This document shows, in pieces, positions 24,393-32,200 of a DNA stretch of 64,000 nucleotides. Below the pieces are notes generated by a model that did not search any database, had not been told where the DNA came from, and saw nothing but the letters and a program-made list of their open reading frames with translations. Numbering within the stretch: the first letter of the stretch is position 1; each line of letters opens with the position of its first letter. This DNA comes from Streptomyces spinoverrucosus (GTDB taxonomy: Bacteria > Actinomycetota > Actinomycetes > Streptomycetales > Streptomycetaceae). Both the position numbers and the translations under genes were made by a program. The stretch is taken from the NCBI RefSeq assembly GCF_006539505.1, contig NZ_BJND01000027.1, forward strand, positions 62,001 through 126,000, read 5' to 3'.

Positions 24393-27206
24393 GTGACCGC
24401 AACAACGCCGCCTTTCCGCGATCCGCGTCTGCCGTTCGCGAAGCGCATCGACGACCTGCTGTCGCGGCTCACCCCGGACGAAAAGGTCGCCTTCCTGCAC
24501 CAGTACGCGCCCGCGGTCGAGCGGCTCGGCGTCCAGGCCTTCCGCACCGGCCAGGAGGCACTGCACGGCGTGGCGTGGATGGGCCCGGCGACTGTGTTCC
24601 CGCAGGCGGTCGGGCTCGGCGCGACCTGGAATCCGGATCTCGTACGACGGGTCGGCGAGGCCGTGTCCAAGGAGGTGCGCGCCATGCGCACCCGCGACGA
24701 CCGGGTCGGCCTCAACGTCTGGGCGCCGACGGTGAACCTGCTGCGCCACCCGCTGTGGGGCCGTAACGAGGAGGGCTACTCCGAGGACCCGAAGCTCACC
24801 TCGGCGATCGCCACCGCCTACACCAACGGCCTGCGCGGCGACCACCCGACGTACTGGCGCACGGCGCCCGTCCTGAAGCACTGGCTCGCGCACAACAACG
24901 AGACGGACCGCTCCACTTCGTCGAGCTCGGTGCGCCCGCGTGTGCTGCACGAGTACGACCTGCGCGCCTTCCGCGAGACCGTCGAGGCGGGCGCGGTGGC
25001 CGGGGTGATGCCGGCGTACAACCTGGTCAACGGCCGCCCGAACCACCTCTCGCCGTATCTGCGCGAGCAGTTGCGCACCTGGACCGACGAGGAACTGCTG
25101 GTCTGCTCGGACGCGGGCGCCCCCTCCAACCTGGTCGACTCCGAGCACTACTTCGACACGCACGAGGAGGCGACGGCGGCCGCGCTGCTCGCAGGCGTCG
25201 ACAGCTTCACCGACCACGGCACGGACAGCACAAAGATCGTCGTGCGCGTCCAAGGCGCCCTGGATCAGGGACTGTTGACCGAAGCCGACATCGACACCGC
25301 CGTCCGCCGTCAGCTCTCGGTCCGCTTCCGGCTCGGCGAGTTCGACGGATACGACGAAACCGGCGCCTTCGACACCCCGGAGCACCGCGCGCTCGCCCAG
25401 GAGGCCGCCGAGCAGGCGATCGTCCTGCTCCAGAACGACAGTCTGCTGCCGCTCGCCCCCGACACCCGCATCGCGGTCGTCGGTCTGCTCGCCGACGAGT
25501 GCAAGCTCGACTGGTACAGCGGCACGCTCATGCACCGGTCCACCCCTCTGGAGGGCCTGTACGAGCGGTTCGGCGCCGACCGGGTGGAGTTCGCGGAGGG
25601 CGTGGACCGGGTGCTGCTGAGGACGTCCGCCGGTACGTTCCTGCACGTGCCCGCGGCGGACGCCGCCGACGAGGTGCGCGGCGCCGAGGGCGCCCTGGAC
25701 CCGGCCCTCCTCGCGGGCCGCACGGACCTCCCGCCCCTGACCACCGACGCCACCGGCACCGAACTCGCCCTGATCGACTGGGGCGGGGGCGTCCTGACCC
25801 TGCGCGCACCCGACGGCCGCTACCTGTCCGTCGCCGAGGACGGTTACGTACGCGCCTCGGCCGACCAGCCCGGCGGCTGGGTGGTCCAGGAGACATTCCA
25901 CCTCGAACCCCATGAGAACGGTCACCTCCTTCGGCATCTGGGCACGGGGCACCATGTCTCTGTCGCCGCCGAGGGGGTGAAGGTTGCCGCGGAGAACCCG
26001 GAGATCTTCGAGGTCGTCCACGTCGAACGCGGCGAGGACGCGGTGGCGCGGGCCGCGGCCGGGGCGGACGTCGTGGTGGTCGTCGCGGGCAACGACCCGC
26101 ACATCAACGGCCGCGAGACCGAGGACCGTACGACGCTACGGCTGCCCGAGCACCAGGAACGCCTGCTGCGCGCCGCCCGCGCCGCGAACCCGCGCACGGT
26201 GCTGACGTTGGTCTCCGCCTACCCGTACGCGATCGACGCGTCCCCGCTCCCGGCCGTCCTCTGGACGGCACACGGCGGCCAGTCCGCGGGCACCGCCCTG
26301 GCCCGCGTCCTGGCGGGCGACGTGTCCCCCGCCGCCCGCCTCCCCCAGACCTGGTACGCCGACGACGCCGACCTGCCCGACCTCCTCGACTACGACGTGA
26401 TCGGCGGCCGCCAGACCTACCTCTACTTCGAAGGCACACCGCTCTTCCCCTTCGGCCACGGCCTGTCGTACACGTCCTTCTCGTACGCCGACGTCACGAC
26501 CCGCGTGGCGGGCGAGGCGGTGCGCGTCTCGTTCACGGTCACCAACACCGGAGACATGACGGCCGACGAGGTGGCCCAGGTGTACGGCCACGCCGCCGAC
26601 GCGTCGATGATCCGCCCACGCCGCGAACTGCTCGGCCACCGGCGGGTGACGCTACGCCCCGGCGCGAGTCAGGAGCTGACCTTCGAACTCCCGCTGAACG
26701 CCTTCTCGTTCTGGGACGTGGCCCACGGCAGGTGGCGCCTGTACCCGGGCCCGTACGACGTCCTGATCGGCGCCTCCAGCGAGGACATCCGCCTGCGTAC
26801 GACCGTGACGCTCGACGGCGAGCCCGCGACGCCGCGTGCCGTCGTCCGACGTGGCCTGGACGCGGCGGACTTCGACGAGCAGAGCGGCACGGAGATCGTC
26901 GACCGCACAAAGACCTCGGGCGACGCGGTGACGCCGGTGGGCGGCGGCAGCGGCGAACTCGTCTATCGTGCCTGCGACTTCGGGACCGGCGTCACCGAGG
27001 TGACGATGCAGGTGGCGGGCGAGGGACGGGCCGAACTGTCCCTCGACGGGGGCGCGACGCTGGCGACGGTCACGCTGGGTACGCCGACTCCGGGCCCGTA
27101 CGACTACACGACCGTCTCCGCCGACATCACCGTCACCGGCGTCCACGACGTCCACCTCAGACTGCGCGGCCCTCTGCGGCTGGCGCATGTCGGCTTCTCC
27201 GGTTGA
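24393..27206 (+). CDS. GH3 beta-glucosidase with inserted beta-trefoil-like domain and C-terminal CBM6-like module
   Basis: A 937-residue cytoplasmic enzyme. GTG at 24393 is preceded by AAGGGGAA; an in-frame ATG at 24336 lies before the operator and would be transcribed poorly. The GH3 N-domain has GLNVWAPTVNLLRHPLWGRNEEGYSEDP and KHWLAHNNE; the nucleophile is Asp240 in VCSDAGA. Residues ~410-540, inside the second domain, carry an extra block with TSAGTFLHVP and APDGRYLSVAEDG, the pattern of fascin/beta-trefoil repeats. The GH3 C-domain resumes at VVVVAGNDPHINGRETEDR; a fibronectin-III-like domain follows the FGHGLSYTSF segment, and a CBM6-like fold ends the protein (~845-937). It would trim glucose from debranched oligosaccharides; a beta-xylosidase role is also possible. 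It diverges from the importer operon. Confidence 0.9.
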   Translation: MTATTPPFRDPRLPFAKRIDDLLSRLTPDEKVAFLHQYAPAVERLGVQAFRTGQEALHGVAWMGPATVFPQAVGLGATWNPDLVRRVGEAVSKEVRAMRTRDDRVGLNVWAPTVNLLRHPLWGRNEEGYSEDPKLTSAIATAYTNGLRGDHPTYWRTAPVLKHWLAHNNETDRSTSSSSVRPRVLHEYDLRAFRETVEAGAVAGVMPAYNLVNGRPNHLSPYLREQLRTWTDEELLVCSDAGAPSNLVDSEHYFDTHEEATAAALLAGVDSFTDHGTDSTKIVVRVQGALDQGLLTEADIDTAVRRQLSVRFRLGEFDGYDETGAFDTPEHRALAQEAAEQAIVLLQNDSLLPLAPDTRIAVVGLLADECKLDWYSGTLMHRSTPLEGLYERFGADRVEFAEGVDRVLLRTSAGTFLHVPAADAADEVRGAEGALDPALLAGRTDLPPLTTDATGTELALIDWGGGVLTLRAPDGRYLSVAEDGYVRASADQPGGWVVQETFHLEPHENGHLLRHLGTGHHVSVAAEGVKVAAENPEIFEVVHVERGEDAVARAAAGADVVVVVAGNDPHINGRETEDRTTLRLPEHQERLLRAARAANPRTVLTLVSAYPYAIDASPLPAVLWTAHGGQSAGTALARVLAGDVSPAARLPQTWYADDADLPDLLDYDVIGGRQTYLYFEGTPLFPFGHGLSYTSFSYADVTTRVAGEAVRVSFTVTNTGDMTADEVAQVYGHAADASMIRPRRELLGHRRVTLRPGASQELTFELPLNAFSFWDVAHGRWRLYPGPYDVLIGASSEDIRLRTTVTLDGEPATPRAVVRRGLDAADFDEQSGTEIVDRTKTSGDAVTPVGGGSGELVYRACDFGTGVTEVTMQVAGEGRAELSLDGGATLATVTLGTPTPGPYDYTTVSADITVTGVHDVHLRLRGPLRLAHVGFSG

Positions 27207-27230
27207 GGGTCCGGACCAGGCCGACACAGG

Positions 27231-27272
27231 GAAGGGGCCCGGCACCGGAAGGCATCGGTGCCGGGCCCCTTC
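27231..27272. terminator. strong hairpin terminator after GH3
   Basis: A perfect 16-bp inverted repeat (GAAGGGGCCCGGCACC and its complement) with a 10-base loop begins 25 bp after the GH3 stop codon. It isolates the GH3 gene from the following MerR locus. Confidence 0.9.
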
Positions 27273-27306
27273 GGGACGGCGAGCTCGCGTCACTGGAGAG
27301 ATTACC

Positions 27307-27321
27307 TGAAAATGGTTCCCA
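27307..27321. promoter_or_regulatory. Zur-box-like sequence
   Basis: TGAAAATGGTTCCCA matches 12 of 15 positions of the actinobacterial Zur (zinc repressor) box TGAAAATGATTTTCA as I remember it, and contains the perfect inverted repeat AATGG-TTC-CCATT (27311-27323). It lies 34 bp after the GH3 terminator and 20 bp before the MerR-type promoter. No zinc-related gene follows, so it may be an orphan site or chance. Confidence 0.35.
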
Positions 27322-27340
27322 TTAGCTAGGGGTATCGGTG

Positions 27341-27371
27341 TTGACCTTCGAGTTGCTTGAAGCTCCATGAT
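27341..27371 (+). promoter_or_regulatory. MerR-type promoter with 19-bp spacer
   Basis: TTGACC (27341-27346) and CATGAT (27366-27371) are separated by exactly 19 bp, the elongated spacing typical of MerR-controlled promoters. The spacer contains the dyad CTTCGAG-TTG-CTTGAAG (27346-27362; 6 of 7 paired positions). The -10 ends six bases before the GTG at 27378, so the transcript would be almost leaderless. Confidence 0.55.
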
Positions 27372-27377
27372 GACCGG

Positions 27378-28465
27378 GTGCCACCTACCGAGCTGATGCC
27401 GATCGGGGTCTTCGCCCAACGCAGCGGTCTGACGTCGAGCGCTTGCGTTTCTACGCCGACTCCGGGCTGCTGCGTCCTGCCGAGGTCGACCCGGTCTCGG
27501 GCTACCGCTACTACTGCGCCGGCCAAGTGGCGCGGGCAACGGCGCTGCGCCGGCTCCGCGCGATGGGCATGCCGCTCACGGTTGTCGCGGCGGTCCTCGA
27601 CGCCGGGCCCGCCGAAGCATCCCGGCTGATCGACGAGCACGTCGGCACAGTCCTCGCGGACGCGGTGGCCGCGCAGCGGAGGGCCGCCGTCGTCAAGTCC
27701 TCGCTCGCCGACGTGCCCAGCGTGCTGATCGCCGCGGTGAAGGGCCCGGTGCTGGCCGACGCCGTGGAGCAGATCCTGACCGCGACGGCACCACGTGAGC
27801 CGGAGATGCCGGTCCTGGGCGGCCTGCGCATGGAGGCGGCCCAGGAAGCGATCACATTGACCGCGACCGACCGATACCGCCTCTCCACCCGAACCCTGGT
27901 GCCTGCCGAGCCCCCGACGAAGACGTGGGCCGCCACAGTCGACGGCGACGAGCTGCGGGCCGCGGCCGCCGGGATCCGCCGCAGCGCACTCGTACGCATC
28001 GAGGCGACGCCGCACGGCATCCGGCTCCGCATGGCCGATGGTGAGGACCAGTACTGCCGGTCGCTGTCCGAGCCGTTCCCCGACTACCGGCTGATGCTCG
28101 CGTCACTGGGCGAGGTCACCACCCGCGTGACGGTCCCGAAGGATCAGCTCCTGCGAGCCCTCGAAGAGCACCCCGGCGAACGGCTCGCGCTCCACGTCAC
28201 CGACCACGGAGTGCAGGCCGTATCTGCCGACGTCGAACACCCCGGGATGACCCTCCCCGCCATCGCGACGGGCCGGACCGTCCGGGTCTGGTTCGACCTG
28301 ACCACGCTCTATCCCGCCGTCAGCACCGCCATCGGCCCCGACGTGATGCTCGAAGTGCGCGGACCCGACCAGCCGGTCACGGTCCGCTCCGCCGACCGAG
28401 GCGATCTCACCACGCTGGCCATGCCCGTTAACCCCGACGACGGGAAGGAGGCAAACCCCCGATGA
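27378..28465 (+). pseudogene. MerR-type regulator fused to DNA polymerase III beta-clamp-like domain, frameshifted
   Basis: From GTG 27378 the frame encodes the start of a MerR helix-turn-helix (MPIGVFAQRSGLTSSA). It then loses one base near 27442, and the rest (LRFYADSGLLRPAEVDPVSGYRYY and onward) continues in the next frame to TGA at 28463-28465. After the winged helix and a dimerisation helix, about 240 residues resemble bacterial sliding clamps: TLTATDRYRLSTRTL, an FPDYRLMLAS strand and the terminal VTVRSADRGDLTTLAMPV, which parallels the end of DnaN. MerR-clamp fusions occur in Streptomyces; the clamp probably binds a ligand or DNA rather than acting in replication, but its role is unknown to me. 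An alternative start at 27443 would give a 340-residue protein lacking half the DNA-binding domain. A sequencing error is possible, but the broken neighbour argues for real decay. Confidence 0.78.
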
Positions 28466-28794
28466 CCACCACACCCACCACTCTCCCGACCCGACCATGG
28501 AAGCCATCGCCCGAGCCGTCACCGAAGGCCGGTCCGGCGCCGTGGCCTCCGCCCGCCGCGCACTCCTGGACCTGTGGTCCATGATCGGCGTCACCGGCGA
28601 CCCACTGCACCGCTGCACCCTCGCCCACTACATGGCAGACCTCCACGAAGATCCCGCCGAGGCGCTGGCCTGGGACATCCGGACCCGAAGGCCCGTACGG
28701 CAACCTCCTTCGTGCCGCCACCGAAGAGGTCGCCGAGGCCATCACGAAGCGGGACACGGCACAGAGGGCCTCCGCACCTGGTGCGCGTGTCTGA
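28462..28794 (+). pseudogene. degenerate small TPR-like protein gene, frameshifted and internally deleted
   Basis: Its ATG overlaps the MerR-clamp stop (ATGA), as in a coupled operon. The start MTTTPTT is in one frame. The conserved body (MEAIARAVTEGRSGAVASAR and LWSMIGVTGDPLHRCTLAHY, up to LAWDIR) is in a second, entered near 28481. After about 28680 the C-terminal end (GPEGPYGNLLRAATEEVAEA and ITKRDTAQR, stop 28792-28794) is in a third. From memory, Streptomyces homologues have several dozen more residues between LAWD and the final helix, so a central piece seems deleted. No function is established; the intact family looks like a helical repeat protein. Confidence 0.65.
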
Positions 28795-28841
28795 GTGGCA
28801 CGGCCACGCGAACATCAGCTCGGCTGAACAGATCCGTACGA

Positions 28842-28880
28842 CAACGGCCGGAGCCCCCGCACAGTGGGCTCCGGCCGTTG
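28842..28880. terminator. bidirectional hairpin terminator
   Basis: Inverted repeat CAACGGCCGGAGCCC (28842-28856) and its exact complement (28866-28880) with a 9-base loop. It lies between the decayed plus-strand locus and the 3' end of the minus-strand aldehyde dehydrogenase. Confidence 0.88.
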
Positions 28881-28894
28881 GACTGGGGGAGGTG

Positions 28895-30340
28895 TCAGAG
28901 CGCCAGGCCGGTGAGGACCAGGACGCGCTCGTAGGTGTAGTCGTCCATCGCGAAGCGGACGCCCTCGCGGCCCACGCCCGACTGCTTGGCGCCGCCGTAC
29001 GGCATCTGGTCCGCGCGGTAGGAGGGGACGTCGCCGATGATCACGCCGCCGACCTCCAGGGCGCGGTGGGCGCGGAAGGCGACCTGGACGTCGTGGGTGA
29101 ACACGCCCGCCTGGAGGCCGTACTTGGAGTCGTTGACGGCCGCGAAGGCCTCGGACTCGCCGTCCACCTTCTGCACCGTCAGGACGGGGCCGAAGACCTC
29201 CTCGCAGGAGATCGTGGCATCGGCCGGTACGTCGGTGAGGACGGTCGGCGCGTACGAGGCGCCGTCGCGCTTGCCGCCGGTGAGGAGCTTGGCGCCCGCC
29301 TGGACCGCCTCGTCGACCCAGGACTCGACACGCTGGGCCGCGTCCTCGCTGACCAGCGGGCCGACGTCGGTCTTGGGGTCGGAGGGGTCGCCGGTGACCT
29401 GCGCCTCGACGGCGGCGACGATGCGCGGGAGGAGACGGTCGTACAGCGACGCGTCGGCGATCACGCGCTGCACCGAGATGCAGGACTGGCCGCCCTGGTA
29501 GTTGGAGAAGGTGGCGATGCGGTTCGCCGCCCAGTCCAGGTCCTCGTCGCTCGCGTAGTCGGCGAGGACGACGGCCGCGCCGTTGCCGCCCAGCTCCAGC
29601 GTGCAGTGCTTGCGCGGCACCGAGTCCATGATCGCGTAGCCGACCTTCTCGGAACCGGTGAAGGAGATGACCGGCAGGCGCTCGTCCTGGACGAGGGCGG
29701 GCATGGCCTCGTTCGGGACCGGGAGGATGCTCCACGAGCCCGCCGGGAGGTCCGTCTCGGCGAGCAGGTCACCGATGATCAGGCCGGACAGCGGCGTGGC
29801 GGGCGCCGGCTTGAGGATGATCGGGGCGCCGGCGGCGATGGCCGGGGCGACCTTGTGGGCGCACAGGTTGAGCGGGAAGTTGAAGGGCGCGATGCCGAGG
29901 ACGACGCCCTTCGGGAAGCGCCGGGTCAGCGCGAGCCGGCCCTGGCCGCCGGCGTCGGTGTCGAGGCGCTGGGCCTCGCCGCCATTGAAGCGGCGGGCCT
30001 CCTCGGCGGCGAACCGGAACACGGACACCGCGCGGCCGACCTCGCCGCGCGCCCACTTGATCGGCTTGCCGTTCTCGGCGGAGATCAGCTGGGCGATCTC
30101 CTCGGTGCGCTCGACCAGCCGCCTGCTGACGTGGTCCAGGGCGGCGGCGCGGACATGGGCGGGAGTCGCGGCAAAGGCGTCCCGTACGGCGTACGCGGCG
30201 GCCACGGCTTCCTCGACCTGGGCGTCGGTGGGCACGCTGACCTTGCCGACGACGCGGCCGTCCCACGGAGAGGTGACGTCGAAGGTGTCCTGACCGGTGG
30301 CCTGACGGCCGGCGAGCCAGAAGGCGTGGGTGGAGGTCAT
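28895..30340 (-). CDS. NAD(P)-dependent aldehyde dehydrogenase (GABA/polyamine region)
   Basis: A 481-residue cytosolic ALDH. The cofactor-binding APFNFPLNL and FTGSEKVG segments, the general base glutamate in LELGGNG and the catalytic Cys287 in YQGGQSCISVQ are all present. The GGN form of the glutamate motif and PYGGAKQSGVG near the C-terminus are closer to glyceraldehyde-3-phosphate/succinate-semialdehyde-like ALDHs than to betaine ALDHs. It lies upstream-to-downstream in the order ATPase-PucR-ALDH, next to gabT, so oxidation of succinate semialdehyde from GABA is a reasonable but unproven role. A CGGACAACC element 82 bp upstream is shared with gabT. Confidence 0.88.
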   Translation of the reverse strand: MTSTHAFWLAGRQATGQDTFDVTSPWDGRVVGKVSVPTDAQVEEAVAAAYAVRDAFAATPAHVRAAALDHVSRRLVERTEEIAQLISAENGKPIKWARGEVGRAVSVFRFAAEEARRFNGGEAQRLDTDAGGQGRLALTRRFPKGVVLGIAPFNFPLNLCAHKVAPAIAAGAPIILKPAPATPLSGLIIGDLLAETDLPAGSWSILPVPNEAMPALVQDERLPVISFTGSEKVGYAIMDSVPRKHCTLELGGNGAAVVLADYASDEDLDWAANRIATFSNYQGGQSCISVQRVIADASLYDRLLPRIVAAVEAQVTGDPSDPKTDVGPLVSEDAAQRVESWVDEAVQAGAKLLTGGKRDGASYAPTVLTDVPADATISCEEVFGPVLTVQKVDGESEAFAAVNDSKYGLQAGVFTHDVQVAFRAHRALEVGGVIIGDVPSYRADQMPYGGAKQSGVGREGVRFAMDDYTYERVLVLTGLAL

Positions 30341-30421
30341 GAGTCCCGGCCCCTTCCGCGTAGAGGTGTGCTTGAAGTTCGGCGTTCCCGGTCCACGGTA
30401 GGGGTGCGGGGCGGGTGGTGC

Positions 30422-30430
30422 GGTTGTCCG
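30422..30430 (-). promoter_or_regulatory. CGGACAACC element upstream of aldehyde dehydrogenase
   Basis: Read on the minus strand, CGGACAACC ends 82 bp before the ALDH start. The same nine bases in the same orientation lie about 109 bp before gabT (34430-34438). It may be a half-site for the PucR-type regulator encoded at 30496 or for another common regulator. Confidence 0.35.
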
Positions 30431-30495
30431 ATCCGTAGCACTCGCGGGCGGGGGTACGCCGCTTTGGCCTCCTCGCTACGCCAACAAGGGACTGC

Positions 30496-32067
30496 CTACT
30501 CCGCCGACGTCGCCTTCAGCGCCAGCCACAGCTCCATCCGCACGTCCGGATCGTCCAGCGACCGCCCGAGGATCTCCTCCACGCGCCGCATCCGGTAGCG
30601 CAGGGTGTGCCGGTGGACGCCGAGGTCGGCGGCGGCCGCGTCCCACTGGCCGTGCCGGGACAGCCAGGCCCGCAGGGAGGCGACCAGGTCCCCCCGGCCA
30701 GTGGCGTCGTGCTCGTGCAGCGCGCGCAGCAGGCCGTCCGCGAAGGCGCGGACCGCGTCGTCGGCGAGCAGCGGCAGCACCGACCCCGCCGCCAGCCGCT
30801 CGTGCTCGACCAGCACCCGCCCCCGGCGCCGGGCCACCGACAGCGCCTGCTCGGCCTGCTTGTAGGCGGCGGCCGCCGCGATCGGCCCGGCCGGCGCCGA
30901 CAGGCCGATGACCAGGTCGTCCTCCTCCCCCACCGACGGCTCCTGGCCCCCGGCCCGCGCGGCCTCCCGCGCCGCCGCGTACTCCCCGCACGCCGTGACC
31001 ACCGCGCCCCCGTCCGCGGCCAACACCACCAGCCGCTCCCCGTCCCCCTCGGGCACGACCAGCACCGACTCCCCCGACCGGGCCGCGGCGGCCTCCACCG
31101 CCTCGGCGATGCCCGCGTGTCCCGAGGCGCACTCGGCGAGGACGATCCGGTAGGGCGCGTCGAGGAGGTCGCCGTACAGATCACCGGCGACGGCGCGGGC
31201 GTGGTCCGGCTGACCGGCGAGCAGCATCCGCAGCACGGCCGCGCCGATCCGCTGCTCGGCGGCCTGGAGGGAGCGGGAGCGTTCGGTGGTCAGGGTGAGC
31301 AGGGCGATGGCCGAGTGCAGGGCGTACCGCTCGGCGGTGCCGAGGGCGGCCGCCGTGCCGACGGCGAGGGCGGCGCGGGGGCGTCGGCCGGTGCCGATGC
31401 TGTGCAGTTCGACGCGGTCCTCGTGTTCCGGGCCGCCGACCACCGAGCTGGCCGGCGCCGGCCGGTCCCGCAGCCGCTCCACGTCCGCCGTGAGCCGCGC
31501 GGCCCGGCGGCCGGCCCACTCCGGTGCGGCCGCGACGACGGCGCCCGAGGCGTCGTAGAGCGCCGCCCAGCCGTCGACCTGCGCGGCGAGCACGGCGAGC
31601 AGCCCCTCGGGGCCCTCGCTCAGCGCCTGCCTGGTCAGCTCCCGCTGCGCCGCGAAGCCCGCCGTCACCGCCCGGTACTGGTCGGCGGCGATGGCGGCCG
31701 ACACGGCCTTGGTGATGGCGAGGAAGGGGGTGCGGCGGGGGACCTCCAGCAGCGGCAGGCCCTCCTCCTCGGCCGCGTCGACGAGCGCCTTGGGGATCTC
31801 GTCGTAGTTCACCCCGACCGCGAAGCCAAGACCGACGACGCCCGCCCCGACCAGCCGCTTCACATAGCGCCGCATGGCCTGCGGATCCTCCGCGTCCAGC
31901 TTGAGCGCGGTGATCAGCAGCAGTTCCCCGCCCTCCATGTACGGCACGGGGTCGGCGAGCTCGCTGACGTGGGCCCAGCGCACGGGCACGTCGAGGCGGT
32001 CCTCGCCCGCCCGCACGGTGAGTTTGAGCGCGGAGTGGTGGACGAGGGAGGCGAGCGTGGGGGGCAT
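30496..32067 (-). CDS. PucR-family transcriptional regulator
   Basis: A 523-residue regulator. ATG at 32067 follows GAAGG; the longer in-frame start at 32142 is not supported. The N-terminal PucR domain (about 1-130) contains VRWAHVSELADPVPYMEGGELLL. A GGDEF-like central region follows, and a C-terminal helix-turn-helix with DLGVHRHTLRYRMRRVEEILGRSLDDPDVRMELWLAL is the hallmark of the PucR/CdaR family. PucR regulators typically sense nitrogen compounds such as purine breakdown products or GABA. It lies between the ALDH and gabT genes and probably activates both. Confidence 0.92.
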   Translation of the reverse strand: MPPTLASLVHHSALKLTVRAGEDRLDVPVRWAHVSELADPVPYMEGGELLLITALKLDAEDPQAMRRYVKRLVGAGVVGLGFAVGVNYDEIPKALVDAAEEEGLPLLEVPRRTPFLAITKAVSAAIAADQYRAVTAGFAAQRELTRQALSEGPEGLLAVLAAQVDGWAALYDASGAVVAAAPEWAGRRAARLTADVERLRDRPAPASSVVGGPEHEDRVELHSIGTGRRPRAALAVGTAAALGTAERYALHSAIALLTLTTERSRSLQAAEQRIGAAVLRMLLAGQPDHARAVAGDLYGDLLDAPYRIVLAECASGHAGIAEAVEAAAARSGESVLVVPEGDGERLVVLAADGGAVVTACGEYAAAREAARAGGQEPSVGEEDDLVIGLSAPAGPIAAAAAYKQAEQALSVARRRGRVLVEHERLAAGSVLPLLADDAVRAFADGLLRALHEHDATGRGDLVASLRAWLSRHGQWDAAAADLGVHRHTLRYRMRRVEEILGRSLDDPDVRMELWLALKATSAE

Positions 32068-32200
32068 CGGGCCTTCAGGTCTGCGGGGTCGGCTGATCCG
32101 GATCTGGGGGTGGGCTGATCGTTGTGATCTTTTGGCCGCCACGTATGAACGACCTGTGTCGATTCTGCCTCACCGTACGGTCCGGGCACCCGCGAAATCC

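Noticed and set aside
27443-28465. Intact 340-residue regulator starting at 27443
   Set aside because: That start removes the first half of the helix-turn-helix, which is plainly encoded just upstream in another frame.
28780-28850. Possible tyrosine-recombinase tail (SEWHGHANISSAEQIR)
   Set aside because: HGHANIS recalls the LGHANIS segment of integrases, but the catalytic Tyr and all other motifs are missing and no attachment-site repeat was found; the match is too short.
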